Origin: Lacrimispora sp. BS-2
GTDB lineage: Bacteria > Bacillota > Clostridia > Lachnospirales > Lachnospiraceae
Direction: 5' to 3'
Length of the DNA: 64,000 nt
Assembly: GCF_040207125.1 (NCBI RefSeq)
Contig: NZ_CP157940.1
Location: 2,728,001 to 2,792,000 of the forward strand
How positions within the stretch are numbered: the first letter of the stretch is position 1; each line of letters begins with the position of its first letter. The notes beneath the pieces are model-generated. The model had not been told where the DNA came from and did no database searches. It saw only the letters and a program-made list of their open reading frames with translations. This document shows positions 50,368 through 60,533 of this stretch, in pieces. The translations under genes were made by a program, and so were the position numbers.

Positions 50368-53300
50368 CTATAAGATACCGTTTGCTTCTCCAATTTTTAT
50401 AGTAAGGGATCTCACCTTTCCATCTCTTAACTTCATGGCATCATCACCAAAAAGTCCTGCTTCCTTTATCTCCGCCCTCTGTCCATCAAGATATTCCAGT
50501 TCCATCTTTTCAATGCGGTAGGAACCCGGTATCATATCCTGCTTTTCAAAAAACTCATAGACGATCTTGGTTTTTCCTAGAAAGTTAGCTTCAACGGTTT
50601 TATCCTCCGGGATTAGATACCCGGGAATTGCCGGCTCAAAAAAGCAGCAAAGCTGCCCGTCTTCCATGCGGAAGGGCTTTTCTCCAAACATCATCATCTG
50701 CCACATTTGCAGGAATTCAGCCGTAGAACCGCTCAGTCTTGCCACAAAGCCTCTTCCATGAAGCTTATCATCAGCATTTGCACTGCTTACAAGAAAAGAG
50801 GAATTCTCTAACAAGCTTCTTCCGTATACCTTCCCATCCAAGAACGGAATGCAGGCATTGTGGAAATCCCGGAAGAATTCATCATATAATTTTGATTGAA
50901 GCAATTCCAACAGATACTTATATTCCATGTGGAGCCAGATGGACTCATTTTCCAGCCAGCCGGGAGAAAATGCTTTTGCTCTCCCGATCTCAAAGGAGGC
51001 ATTGTCCAGAGATTCATTGACTTTGTACATCTTTAATTTGGTATCATATAATCCGGTCTTCTTAACCTGATGATACAAGGATAATTTTTCTTCTCTGGAT
51101 ACCGGCAGTTTCATATACCGGACAAACCCTTCCAGGAACAGAGGAAGCGCAGTGACCTGCAGATTTTCAGGAATGATATGAGTTCCGGCCATTTCATAAC
51201 TGTCAAGCTGATGGATATAATAGGTGGGAATCCTTCCATCTTTTTTGCAGGCTGATTGTATGCCTTCTTCCACATAGGAAATCCACTTTAAAAGAATTCC
51301 ACGAAACTCCCGTCCTGACATGAATATCTCATCTCCCCGGACTCCTTTGGCCGTAATCGCCCGGTAGCGCTCCTTGTAACCATTGCACTCATTCCATACC
51401 CAAAGCCTGCTCTTAGCCTTCTTTTCATAAGCTGCAAAGGTTTTATCCAGACCTTTGATAAAATCATACAGCTCGGCCGGTACCGTAACCCCTTCTTCAT
51501 ACCGCGCCAGAGCGCTTTCCATAAATTTCAGCAGACGGTACAGCTCAAAGGTTTCCGGCATAGAGGAGCCTAAAAGTCCGGGGAGTCCATTTAAGGCGTC
51601 ATACCAGCCCGGCTTTCCCGCCTCCATTTCTATCCCTAAGCCGGACATGTCGAGAGAAGCAGTTTTATTGGCAGCCAACACCACAAGCTTTGTCATCAGG
51701 TTTGTGACATAAACGGTTCCTTTTCCATAATCAGTGGATACTGTATCCTTTAATACTTCCTTTTTCCGGTCCTCACAAAGTGCGTGGTACTGCCTGATTC
51801 CCCGCTCCGTCTGCACATAACGCTCATGGCGCGGCTTCACAACCGCCCTTGATTCATAATAAGTGTAGCTTTTATCAGAAAACAGCAGGTGTTCTTCCAT
51901 TTCAGGATAAACGGAAAGATAGGTTTCAATCAAATCAAGATGATAGGTCCAGTGATCAGTCCAATATCCTTCTCCAAAATCTGCGTGGAACTTAAGACTG
52001 CTGTGTTCCACCACTGCACTTAAGAATTCCTCCCTGCCCCATTCTAAGGAAATGGAATGCTGCTCCAGATAGGCAAACAGACTTCCCGGTGAAAATTCCT
52101 TCTGGAAAAATCTCCTCATAAGGCTTTTTCCGCCCTGTTTCACGTACTCAAGAATCTTATCCGGCCGTACGGCTTTATAAGTAACCTGGCGTACGACCAG
52201 GGGATTATACCCATCCAACTGCAGCAGATTGTAAAACAGCTTGATGTTATGATCCTTTACATAAGGCGTAAATAAAACATCACTCCGCCGGTTTTGGTTT
52301 ACATCCCTGAAATTTCCGTTTCCCTGAGTGTAATACTCCGGAACCATGGAAAAATCATTATAATCCCGCTCCATATCCCCATGCTTCCTGGAATACACAT
52401 AAAAAACAGAATCCTTCCCTGTTTTTATTGGAAATCCGCCCCGCAGAACGTTATCCACATAGGTCTGTTGACAATAGGCATCAAACACCGGATCAGAGGT
52501 TCTCGTGTGGATAAAGCTTCCCAGTTCCCGGGTTTTTTCAGCTGCACTGATGTATTTCTCTTCGAAATAGCTCCTGTCTAATTGGCCTTCCCCATAGTCA
52601 GACAGGATCTTCTTAGAAGAGGCCTGACCTGCCACACTATTCCAGCCTGCAGACTCTCCTGCAGACAAGACCCTGGTCAGACAGGAAAAGCCGGAAGGTA
52701 CAAGATTTTGGGTGATCTGCTTTTTTTGAAGAAGCTCCTCAAGGCTGTGGCGGATCAGACCCAACGGATGTTCCATTGCCGTATCATATTCAAACACAAG
52801 CTCAGGATCAGCAATAATGGGCAGCAACTGGCCGGATTCTGATAAGGAAAGGATGAAATTACCTTCTTCCACCTTTGAAACAACTGCCGAATCCCCTGTG
52901 CTGTACCGCACCCGGTAATAAGGCATCCCCTTCTCCACATCCTCCACCTGCATCCAGGCCTTCATGGTCTGGGCCATTTCCTTCATTTCTTTTAATCCGA
53001 TTCCATAAGGGATGACTTCTGGCATTCCATCCAGTATCTGAAGGTCCAGCTCCTGTTTGGAGATGTTTTGTATGGTCACCCTTCTCACCAGACCGGCAAC
53101 CGCTTCATCGGGAAGGGTATAATACAGGACATTGGTTTTTAAGCCTCTTTCTTCGTTGATTTCTTCCAGCTCCAGTTCATTCATGCCCACATACATTCGG
53201 GTTTTCACAGAATCCAGGCGAAAGGGCTCGTATACCTCACTCCCAACCTTTATAAAGGTGCGAAACCCCATGTTCCTCACAAGCTGGTATGCCTGATGGG

Positions 53301-53487
53301 CCGGATAAAATTCCATAATGGAATGATTCTTGTTTTCTACGCCAAAGCTTGCAACTGCCTGGCCCCGGTTCGTATAGAAACACCAGAGAGGGATGCCGTA
53401 AATTCCGCTGATTCCGGGCAGAAAGCTTGAGAATACCGGTTTCTGATTATAATCTTCTATCGTAAATCTTCCTTTTGAATCAAACAT
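50368..53487 (-). CDS. Oligoglucan phosphorylase-like enzyme (GH94-related, 1039 aa)
   Basis: 1039-residue cytoplasmic enzyme with the build of large glucan phosphorylases: an N-terminal beta domain (FSSFLPGISGIYGIPLWCFY, VNK-type FGVENKNHSIMEFYPA), an (alpha/alpha)6 barrel containing DYNDFSMVPEYYTQGNGNFR then DVNQNRRSD (~385-410), EGYWTDHWTYHLDLIE (~509), and a C-terminal beta domain. It lacks the GDWND acid motif of ordinary cellobiose phosphorylases. Closest recalled types are 1,2-beta-oligoglucan phosphorylase (GH94 branch) and beta-1,3-oligoglucan phosphorylases (GH149/GH161). It would release alpha-glucose-1-phosphate from imported beta-glucans. Last gene after an ABC importer. Confidence 0.82.
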   Translation of the reverse strand: MFDSKGRFTIEDYNQKPVFSSFLPGISGIYGIPLWCFYTNRGQAVASFGVENKNHSIMEFYPAHQAYQLVRNMGFRTFIKVGSEVYEPFRLDSVKTRMYVGMNELELEEINEERGLKTNVLYYTLPDEAVAGLVRRVTIQNISKQELDLQILDGMPEVIPYGIGLKEMKEMAQTMKAWMQVEDVEKGMPYYRVRYSTGDSAVVSKVEEGNFILSLSESGQLLPIIADPELVFEYDTAMEHPLGLIRHSLEELLQKKQITQNLVPSGFSCLTRVLSAGESAGWNSVAGQASSKKILSDYGEGQLDRSYFEEKYISAAEKTRELGSFIHTRTSDPVFDAYCQQTYVDNVLRGGFPIKTGKDSVFYVYSRKHGDMERDYNDFSMVPEYYTQGNGNFRDVNQNRRSDVLFTPYVKDHNIKLFYNLLQLDGYNPLVVRQVTYKAVRPDKILEYVKQGGKSLMRRFFQKEFSPGSLFAYLEQHSISLEWGREEFLSAVVEHSSLKFHADFGEGYWTDHWTYHLDLIETYLSVYPEMEEHLLFSDKSYTYYESRAVVKPRHERYVQTERGIRQYHALCEDRKKEVLKDTVSTDYGKGTVYVTNLMTKLVVLAANKTASLDMSGLGIEMEAGKPGWYDALNGLPGLLGSSMPETFELYRLLKFMESALARYEEGVTVPAELYDFIKGLDKTFAAYEKKAKSRLWVWNECNGYKERYRAITAKGVRGDEIFMSGREFRGILLKWISYVEEGIQSACKKDGRIPTYYIHQLDSYEMAGTHIIPENLQVTALPLFLEGFVRYMKLPVSREEKLSLYHQVKKTGLYDTKLKMYKVNESLDNASFEIGRAKAFSPGWLENESIWLHMEYKYLLELLQSKLYDEFFRDFHNACIPFLDGKVYGRSLLENSSFLVSSANADDKLHGRGFVARLSGSTAEFLQMWQMMMFGEKPFRMEDGQLCCFFEPAIPGYLIPEDKTVEANFLGKTKIVYEFFEKQDMIPGSYRIEKMELEYLDGQRAEIKEAGLFGDDAMKLRDGKVRSLTIKIGEANGIL

Positions 53488-53494
53488 TGTTTTA

Positions 53495-54316
53495 TCATCC
53501 TTTCACCGCACCTGCAACCAGGCTATCCTGAATCTGATTGCTCAGCATAAAATAAATAACAATGGTGGGCAGGGTGGCAATGACCATGCCCGCTCCGATC
53601 AGACCCCAATCAGTGGAATATTGGCCCGCAAAGGACATGATTCCTACGGGCAAGGTACGGTACCGGTCGCTGTCCACAAAGGTATTGGCTAACATCAGCT
53701 CATTCCAGGTTCCTAAAAAGGTAAAAATAGAAGCAGTGGCAACCGCCGGCTTGACGATGGGAAGTATAATGGCTGCAAAGCACCGGAAAATCCCGCAGCC
53801 GTCAATACAGGCTGCCTCTTCTATTTCTATGGGGATGCTTTTGTAAAATCCGGTTAATATCATGATGCTCATGGGAAGAGCTCCCGAAATATAAGGAATA
53901 AGCAGCCCTAAGTATCCGCCCTTTAATCCAGTTTTATCAAGTACCTGAAACAGGGGCAGCAGGGCAGCCTGGGCCGGAATCATAATTCCCAATGCGAAAA
54001 CTCCAAATACCAGGGATTTTAGCTTCCATTTCATTCTGGCTATGGCATAAGCAGCCATGGCAGATAAAATTCCTGCAACGGCCACGGTGGCCATGGAATA
54101 GAATACGGAGTTTAAAAAGTACCGGATTAAGTTTGTCTGGGTAAACGCATTTCCGTAATTTTCCCATCTCCAGATCAGGGGAAGCCCGATGGGGTTTTCT
54201 CCAAATATCTCTCCATTGCTTTTTAAGGAAAAGGTAAAAAGCCAATATAAGGGAAAAAGCTGAGTCAGTGCAATGAGGCACAGCAGCAAAAACTTTATCT
54301 TTTTTTTCATCTTCAT
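53495..54316 (-). CDS. Carbohydrate ABC transporter permease (MalG-type)
   Basis: 273 residues, six membrane segments, EAA loop IEIEEAACIDGCGIFRCFAA. Start ATG 54316; it ends 7 bp before the phosphorylase gene. CUT1 family; shares the importer with the permease at 54333-55232 and the lipoprotein at 55295-56620. No ATPase gene in the operon, implying a shared multi-sugar ATPase. Confidence 0.93.
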   Translation of the reverse strand: MKMKKKIKFLLLCLIALTQLFPLYWLFTFSLKSNGEIFGENPIGLPLIWRWENYGNAFTQTNLIRYFLNSVFYSMATVAVAGILSAMAAYAIARMKWKLKSLVFGVFALGIMIPAQAALLPLFQVLDKTGLKGGYLGLLIPYISGALPMSIMILTGFYKSIPIEIEEAACIDGCGIFRCFAAIILPIVKPAVATASIFTFLGTWNELMLANTFVDSDRYRTLPVGIMSFAGQYSTDWGLIGAGMVIATLPTIVIYFMLSNQIQDSLVAGAVKG

Positions 54317-54332
54317 AGGACCGTCTCCTCAT

Positions 54333-55232
54333 TTATATGGCTGATGCATTTTCTTCCGCTTTTTTAAACAGCCGGCTCACAATAAAGGTAAGCAGCAGGC
54401 ATTCTACTACAATGAAAAATGCCTGTGCGCTTCCATACCCGTATAGGCCTCTGCGGAATAAATTATTGTACATCAGGGTTGCAGGCACTTCACTGGCATG
54501 GTTTGGACCGCCTCCGGTCATGACATAGATTAAGTCAAAGGCCCTTAGGGAACCGGTAATGGAGAATATGACACAGGTCTTGATCACCGGCGCTAAGAGA
54601 GGCAGGGTAATCTTTGTATTCACCTGCCACTTACTGGCGCCGTCGATTTGAGCCGCCTCATAATAATCCTGGGAAATGGATTTGATCCCTGCATAAAAAA
54701 TCAGCATGTGGTAGCCGATGTACTGCCACACCGCAGGAATCAACGTGGAGAGAAATGCAGTTTTAGGATTGGAAAGCCAGGAATAGCTGAAATCAGAGGC
54801 TCCCAGAGCGCGGATCAAATGGTTTAAAAGTCCATATTCGCTGTTAAACATCTTCATCCAAAGCTGGCCGATTACCATACTGGAAATAACTACCGGCAAA
54901 AAGTAAACGGTACGAAAGAACTTTTCTCCTTTTACCCCCCTTGCCAGGACCATAGCCAGAAAAAGGGAGATGGGCAGCTGAATGAGTAAGGATGCTCCCA
55001 CTAAAAGAAAGGAATTTAAAACGGCCTTCACAAAGTGGCGATCCTCTGCAAACAGCCTTATGTAATTTCCAAGTCCGATAAACTTCATTTTCCCCATGCC
55101 ATCATACTGGAACAGACTGTAGGCTCCGGAAATAAAGAGGGGAATCATACTAAAGCTGATAAACAGGATGAGCGCAGGCAGCACAAAGCAGGCCACAAAG
55201 CTCTTTTTTCCCAACATGTTGTTCATGATCAA
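54333..55232 (-). CDS. Carbohydrate ABC transporter permease (MalF-type)
   Basis: 299 residues, six membrane segments; YYEAAQIDGASKWQVNTKIT is the EAA loop. AAAGGAGATTGATC precedes ATG 55232 (an in-frame ATG six bases on is an alternative). Expression is probably lowered by the terminator-like hairpin between it and the binding-protein gene. Confidence 0.93.
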   Translation of the reverse strand: MIMNNMLGKKSFVACFVLPALILFISFSMIPLFISGAYSLFQYDGMGKMKFIGLGNYIRLFAEDRHFVKAVLNSFLLVGASLLIQLPISLFLAMVLARGVKGEKFFRTVYFLPVVISSMVIGQLWMKMFNSEYGLLNHLIRALGASDFSYSWLSNPKTAFLSTLIPAVWQYIGYHMLIFYAGIKSISQDYYEAAQIDGASKWQVNTKITLPLLAPVIKTCVIFSITGSLRAFDLIYVMTGGGPNHASEVPATLMYNNLFRRGLYGYGSAQAFFIVVECLLLTFIVSRLFKKAEENASAI

Positions 55233-55244
55233 TCTCCTTTGGGC

Positions 55245-55281
55245 AAAAAATGGGTATCGCCTGTTTCTGTAAGCGATACCC
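55245..55281 (-). terminator. Intra-operon terminator after the binding-protein gene
   Basis: Minus strand GGGTATCGC (55281-55273) pairs with GCGATACCC (55260-55252), loop of 12, then ATTTTTT. Same position relative to the binding protein as in the alpha-glucoside operon. Confidence 0.78.
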
Positions 55282-55294
55282 CCTTTGCTCTTAC

Positions 55295-56620
55295 TTACTT
55301 ATTAATAGCTGCTTCATGTTCCTTTATAAACTCACCCGTATCGGCGCCTGGAGCGAACAGGGTCTGCACCTGTTCATTGTGAATGGTGGCAGGCTCCGCA
55401 TCAAGAGAGGTATCCCATGCAAGGACTGAGGTCTTTCCTTGGGAAAGGAGATCCTTGATCTGTACGAAAAGAGGATTTAAGCCCTTTTCATCCACCTCTG
55501 TTTTCCAGCCGCTGAAGCCTGTGCCTGACTCATAAGCAGCTTCTCCCATCTTTTCGTTTATGTAGATTGCGAATTTAGCAGCCTCCTCCGGGTTCTTTGT
55601 GCTCTTATTTACCCAGAAGGATTCTACGAATCCGCCGCAATAATCGGTTTCATTTCCTTTGCCGGTAATCATGGGGATTTTCATTGCCACCACATCCTCC
55701 GGATTGATGGTAACGGCTTTATCTGTATAAATGCCGTTAGCAAACCAGCTTCCCATAAGCCTCATGGCTGCCCTTCCCGTGCCAAAAGCTGCATTGGCAT
55801 CATCGTTGCTCTGCTCCAGAGGATTGGCTCCAAATGCCCCCATCTTGTATAATTCCTGGACCTTATCAGCTGCTTCCGCATAGCCATCTCCTTCAAAGGG
55901 AGCCTGAACGGAGAGCATCTTGTTGATTCCCTCTGCCCCTACCGTTCGCAGTGCCAGCGCCTGATAGATAAATGCCGCATTCCAGCCATCCTTTGCGCCG
56001 GAAGCCAGAGGAGTTACCCCTTCAAGGGCATTCAGCTTTTCAACTGCGGATACCAGTTTGTCATATGTATCAGGAAGCTCTGCTCCTGCCTGTTCGAATA
56101 AGGCCTTATTGCAGTATAAAGTCATGTACCAGGAAAAAGAAGGAAGAGAATAGGTTTTTCCATTATATTCAAAAGCCGCTGTAGAGCCTTCCAGAAGTTT
56201 TCCCTTAATCTCATCTGTGATATAGGAATCCAGAGGAAGGAGTTTATCCGCATTGATCATCTTTCTTGCGGTTCCTGCCCCCCAGTAATAGAACACATCA
56301 ATTCCCTTTGCATCTCCTGCAAACTCTGCGGAGATCTTCGTCTTATAAGCCTCTGTATCCAGAGTCTGGGTGTTGATTTCCACATCGGGATTTTCCGCCA
56401 GGTAAGCGGCAACCGCCTCATCATATTTTTTCTTAAGTTCATTGGTATCATTGGACCACTGGTGCCAGACATTTAACACCGTCTTTTCTGTCTTTCCCTC
56501 CCCTGGACTGCCGGCGTTTGTTGGAGCGGCACTGCCTTTGCTTCCACAGCCTGTCATGCCTGCTGCCAGGGCTGCCGTAAGTACCACGGCTGAAACTCTT
56601 TTTAATAAACCTTTTTTCAT
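55295..56620 (-). CDS. Sugar-binding lipoprotein of the second ABC importer
   Basis: 441 residues, lipobox GMTGC (Cys25), Ser/Gly/Thr linker, then a family 1 solute-binding fold (VLNVWHQWSNDTNELKKKYD, GIDVFYYWGAGTARKM, AAMRLMGSWFANGIYT). Trp-rich site is consistent with a gluco-oligosaccharide. The linked phosphorylases suggest sophoro- or laminari-oligosaccharides. AGGAGGAGATTGAT before ATG 56620. Confidence 0.9.
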   Translation of the reverse strand: MKKGLLKRVSAVVLTAALAAGMTGCGSKGSAAPTNAGSPGEGKTEKTVLNVWHQWSNDTNELKKKYDEAVAAYLAENPDVEINTQTLDTEAYKTKISAEFAGDAKGIDVFYYWGAGTARKMINADKLLPLDSYITDEIKGKLLEGSTAAFEYNGKTYSLPSFSWYMTLYCNKALFEQAGAELPDTYDKLVSAVEKLNALEGVTPLASGAKDGWNAAFIYQALALRTVGAEGINKMLSVQAPFEGDGYAEAADKVQELYKMGAFGANPLEQSNDDANAAFGTGRAAMRLMGSWFANGIYTDKAVTINPEDVVAMKIPMITGKGNETDYCGGFVESFWVNKSTKNPEEAAKFAIYINEKMGEAAYESGTGFSGWKTEVDEKGLNPLFVQIKDLLSQGKTSVLAWDTSLDAEPATIHNEQVQTLFAPGADTGEFIKEHEAAINK

Positions 56621-56661
56621 ATCAATCTCCTCCTGGGTTTTCTTTGTTTCCTTCTGATACC

Positions 56662-56690
56662 AGTATACCGAAACTCTTTTTTTAACTCAA
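56662..56690 (-). promoter_or_regulatory. Promoter of the second sugar ABC operon
   Basis: Minus strand TTGAGT (56685-56690), 17 bp, TATACT (56662-56667), between the response-regulator gene and the binding-protein gene; the likely target of that regulator. Confidence 0.7.
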
Positions 56691-56724
56691 TTTAATATTT
56701 TGACCCAAAAGGTTAGAAATTTTA

Positions 56725-58293
56725 CTACCTTTGCTTAAACTCCTTAACGGTTACTCCCACATGCTTTTTAAAGCAGATGCCAAAGTAATGGGAATCCCGG
56801 AATCCCACCTTTTCTGCTATTTCGTATACCTTGAAATCCGTTGTATTAAGAAGGCGGATGCTCTCTTCAATCCTTTTTTTCAGGACATATTCAATCAGGC
56901 TCTGACCTGTCTCCTTTTTAAATACCCTGCTTAAGTAGCTTTCATTGGAAAAGACCGCCGAAGCTACGGTTTTAAGAGAAAGCGCGGGATCGCAAAAATT
57001 TTCATTGATATATTCCAGTGCCTCATTTACCACCTTATTTCCCTGCTTTGCTTTCTTGCTGTTATGATAGTTGAGAATCATACGGATGGATTCATCCAGA
57101 AACGGACGGCACTCTTCCACCGTTTGTATGGACTGTATGGATTCATACAGACGGTCTTCTCCTATGAGCTGTTCCAGACTGACCCCATACTTATTAAGGG
57201 TACTTCCGGCCTTAGACATTAGATCCATAACCGTAAGCCTTAAATATTCCACTTCTGTTACTCTTGAATTCCGGACTCCTTCCACATAATCTCCGATTGC
57301 AGCAGACACCCTGTCGGAAATTCCATTGGTCAGGGAAAAAAGAAAGTCCTCCCAGTCAAAGGCCAGCTTATCCGGATTTTTTTCCATAATATGCATATAT
57401 TCTTCGTACGTGATGATCCGGTTATCCCCTAAAAGCACCGATGCACTGAGGGCATGTTCCGATTCAGCAAAGGACTCTGCAATCCCCCCATAGCCTTCAT
57501 GGCTTCGGCTGATTCCAATGGTGGAACCAATGTGGTTTTCCCTCAGTCTCTGATGGATCTGCCTGGCAATCTCCCCGCTGTCCTTTAAGCGCCTGGCCGT
57601 ACAAAACAAGATAATATTCTTCATGTAATGAAGAAAGGATATGGTTCCGTCAATGGGATCCCTGCCAAGGAGTTCCATGGCCCTTTTATGGAGTCTGCCG
57701 TCTGCTCCCCCTGACCGTTCCTCTTTTAAGTGGAGATTTAAGCAGCAGCACCCTTCCAGCAGCGTTTCACAGCCATAGGCAACAAGCTTTTTCTCTGTTT
57801 CCTCCTCACTGGTCCGCTTTTCCACCAGCCGCTGAAAGAAACTTTCCATTAAAATGTCCTGGTCGGCGGAAACACTCTGCTTTAACATCTCCACCTCCTT
57901 GCGGCGGGCCTTTTCCTTTAAGATTTTCCCTCTGATCTTAAGTGCGATTTCCTTCAGCTCATTCATATCAATGGGTTTTAAAAGAAAATCTTCTACTCCA
58001 AGCTTTACCGCACGCCTTGCGTATTCAAATTCCCGGTATCCTGTGATCATAATTACATGAATGCTCTCATCCAAAACGGAAATATGTTCCGCCAGCTCCA
58101 GACCATCCATATGGGGCATATTGATATCGGTTAAAACTAACTCCGGTTTTCTGTATTTTATAAATTCTAAGGCTTCCGTACCGGAGGAAGCCTCCCCAAT
58201 AACTGAAAATCCATGATCTTCCCAAGGAAATCCTCTTTTGATCAGCACCCGTTCCAGTTTTTCATCATCCACAATCAGTACCTTGATCTCCAT
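56725..58293 (-). CDS. AraC-type response regulator (YesN-like)
   Basis: 522 residues: receiver domain ~1-120 with phospho-acceptor Asp56 (LVLTDINMPHMDG) and Lys in FLLKPIDMNEL; helical middle; C-terminal AraC HTH pair (~420-522; LSLKTVASAVFSNESYLSRV, EIAEKVGFRDSHYFGICFKK). Overlaps the kinase gene by 29 bp. Should activate the sugar-transport promoter immediately downstream (56662-56690). Confidence 0.93.
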   Translation of the reverse strand: MEIKVLIVDDEKLERVLIKRGFPWEDHGFSVIGEASSGTEALEFIKYRKPELVLTDINMPHMDGLELAEHISVLDESIHVIMITGYREFEYARRAVKLGVEDFLLKPIDMNELKEIALKIRGKILKEKARRKEVEMLKQSVSADQDILMESFFQRLVEKRTSEEETEKKLVAYGCETLLEGCCCLNLHLKEERSGGADGRLHKRAMELLGRDPIDGTISFLHYMKNIILFCTARRLKDSGEIARQIHQRLRENHIGSTIGISRSHEGYGGIAESFAESEHALSASVLLGDNRIITYEEYMHIMEKNPDKLAFDWEDFLFSLTNGISDRVSAAIGDYVEGVRNSRVTEVEYLRLTVMDLMSKAGSTLNKYGVSLEQLIGEDRLYESIQSIQTVEECRPFLDESIRMILNYHNSKKAKQGNKVVNEALEYINENFCDPALSLKTVASAVFSNESYLSRVFKKETGQSLIEYVLKKRIEESIRLLNTTDFKVYEIAEKVGFRDSHYFGICFKKHVGVTVKEFKQR

Positions 58294-60004
58294 GTTCCAA
58301 CCCCTTTGCTTCCATACGCTTTACTCTTACTGCTATTTCCGTCCCATTTCCGATCTCACTGTGGATAAGGACCGGTTGCCTGATTCCATGGTAGAGGGTA
58401 ATCCGCTGCATCAGGTTATAAAGACCAAATCCCGACTTACCGGTCACTGTCCTGCCTTCCATGATTTCTTCGATCTTTTCCTCGCTCATGCCGACCCCGT
58501 CATCAGACACCAGAAAAATAATTTCATCCTCATCGGAAAAGGTCTTGATGGAAATGGTTCCTTTTCCTTCCCTTGGCTTGATTCCATGGTGGACGGCGTT
58601 CTCTGCCAAAGGCTGTAAAAGCAGCTTTAATATCCTGCAGTCTTTCACCTCTTCTTCCACGTCCACCTCTACCTTTATTTCATTGTCATAGCGGATATTT
58701 AAGATGGTTAGGTAGCTTTGTATACAACTTATTTCATCCTTTACCGTAATAAAATCCAATCCGCTGTTTAGGCTGTTCCTGTAAAAACTGCCCAGGGCCT
58801 GAGTCATTTTAAAGCAATTATCATAATCCCGCATGAGTGCAAGCGCGGATACCGCATCAAGGGTATTATAAAGGAAATGGGGATTAATCTGAGCCTGAAG
58901 CAGATCCAGTTCCACTTTTGCAATGATCTGCTCTTCTTCCTTTACTTTTTGGATCAGGTTTTTAATGGATCTTGCCATATGATTAAATACCCGCTTCAGA
59001 TTATTGATTTCATTTTTCTGCTGGTCCACCTCCATTTCATCAAACTGGCCCTTTTCCACCAGCATCATATGCTTTTCCACCTTTAACAGGGGATGGAAGA
59101 TAAAACGGGTGAGCATGACCGAGCAGACAAAGACAAAAGCAACATTCATACACATGATCAGCAGGATAACGGTAGAATAATAGGGCGCCATGACAGTCAT
59201 ATTATCCAGCTGAAAGGACCCGGCCAGCTTCCAGTTTTCTATGCCGATGTCCTGGGTGATCACCAGCCGGTTCTCACCAGTCCGCTGTCCGGCATTCCCA
59301 GGGGCCACAATGTATTCATCTTCATTGCCCAGGATGTAAAAATCACTGTCACTGGAATTGCTGACCCCATTAAAGTAATTGCGTATTGTTTCCTCATTGA
59401 CCGTAACCAGCAGGATGGCCAGAGGCTTATATGTATTTTCATCCCGGATTTCACGGATATAGGTAATATAAGGAGTGTCTCCATAAAATTCAATGACCCC
59501 CTCGCTGCCTTTCATAAAAAAGCCGTTTCCCCTGCGCTCACTTAAGTGCCGGTACCACTCGGATTCCAGAATTTTTTCTCCGTATATGCCCTTGGGCGTC
59601 TTTTTATAAGAGCTGTACACATTATGATAGGAATCCATAATCAGGACGCTGGAAATATATTCCCCTGACAGGATCATATTCACCAGACTCTGCTTGATGG
59701 TTCTCTGGATAGACGGATCAATGGCCCTGTTATCCACATTTCTTAAAGCCTCCTGAACATTTCTATCAAAATAGATCAGGTTTGAAAACTGGGTCACATT
59801 ATCAAAGATCAGGGATAAATTTCCCTTAAGGGCGCTGACCGTCTGAGTGCCTGCTCCCATAATTTCTCTTTTCGTGTAGGAGCTGTTAATGACAGACAGG
59901 ACCGAAAAGGTGATTACAAAGGATAATAATACGACCGTTAAATACATAATCAGGATCTTTGTCTTAATCCTCATGTTCTTCCATGCAGCCATCAGACCAG
60001 TCAT
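58265..60004 (-). CDS. Sensor histidine kinase (YesM-like)
   Basis: 579 residues: membrane helix ~16-38, large extracellular sensor, second helix ~287-309, HAMP, His_kinase domain with the phospho-site LLQAQINPHFLYNTLDAVSA and HATPase_c with LQPLAENAVHHGIK and SDDGVGMSEE. SD GGGAGG before ATG 60004. Forms a two-component system with the downstream YesN-like protein, sensing extracellular sugar directly or via the binding protein. Confidence 0.93.
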   Translation of the reverse strand: MTGLMAAWKNMRIKTKILIMYLTVVLLSFVITFSVLSVINSSYTKREIMGAGTQTVSALKGNLSLIFDNVTQFSNLIYFDRNVQEALRNVDNRAIDPSIQRTIKQSLVNMILSGEYISSVLIMDSYHNVYSSYKKTPKGIYGEKILESEWYRHLSERRGNGFFMKGSEGVIEFYGDTPYITYIREIRDENTYKPLAILLVTVNEETIRNYFNGVSNSSDSDFYILGNEDEYIVAPGNAGQRTGENRLVITQDIGIENWKLAGSFQLDNMTVMAPYYSTVILLIMCMNVAFVFVCSVMLTRFIFHPLLKVEKHMMLVEKGQFDEMEVDQQKNEINNLKRVFNHMARSIKNLIQKVKEEEQIIAKVELDLLQAQINPHFLYNTLDAVSALALMRDYDNCFKMTQALGSFYRNSLNSGLDFITVKDEISCIQSYLTILNIRYDNEIKVEVDVEEEVKDCRILKLLLQPLAENAVHHGIKPREGKGTISIKTFSDEDEIIFLVSDDGVGMSEEKIEEIMEGRTVTGKSGFGLYNLMQRITLYHGIRQPVLIHSEIGNGTEIAVRVKRMEAKGLEHGDQGTDCG

Positions 60005-60062
60005 AGCAGCCTCCCATAAATATGATTTTTCACCCTTATTCTAACGAGTTTGGCATGGGATG

Positions 60063-60467
60063 TCAAAAGAAAGTTCGGATTGCCTCTATCTGCTCCCTGT
60101 TTAAAAACTCAGTCGGAGAATTCTTATGGCAGGTATCCTGATTTTCAATAATCAGGACACTCCCTTCCTCATCCAGGGCATGAGTGTGCCAGACGCCTTT
60201 TTTCACGTTATAGAGCTGGTTTTTTACCATTCTCACACATTCCACCTCTCCAGGCTGTTCTCCATTCCCTCCTGAAATCAGGACGCAGCTGCCTTCCAGC
60301 AATACAAATACCTCATCTGTTTCCAGGTGCCTCTGCATGGAATCCAGGTTTTCTGCTCTTACGTCATTGCAATACTTAAGCACTGCCACTCTCCATGTCT
60401 GATAATCCACAAGAGGAGTATATCCCTCTTGCGAAATTTTAATGATATCAATCAATTCTCTTTCCAT
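60063..60467 (-). CDS. Small cupin-domain protein
   Basis: 134 residues forming a single cupin: RHLETDEVFVLLEGSCVLIS (motif 1) and KKGVWHTHALDEEGSVLIIE (motif 2), with His/Glu candidates for a metal or sugar site. Located between the GH94 and kinase genes in one operon; AGGAGGACAGA before ATG 60467. Might act as a sugar epimerase or sensor; the function is not known. Confidence 0.82.
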   Translation of the reverse strand: MERELIDIIKISQEGYTPLVDYQTWRVAVLKYCNDVRAENLDSMQRHLETDEVFVLLEGSCVLISGGNGEQPGEVECVRMVKNQLYNVKKGVWHTHALDEEGSVLIIENQDTCHKNSPTEFLNREQIEAIRTFF

Positions 60468-60533
60468 TCTGTCCTCCTAAATAAAGCAAATATTCCTGAT
60501 CCGTTCCTATACCTGGCGTTAAACACTGACCGT

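Noticed and set aside
58238..58618. 126-codon plus-strand ORF over the kinase/regulator junction
   Set aside because: Antisense to two well-supported genes; composition shows no domain.
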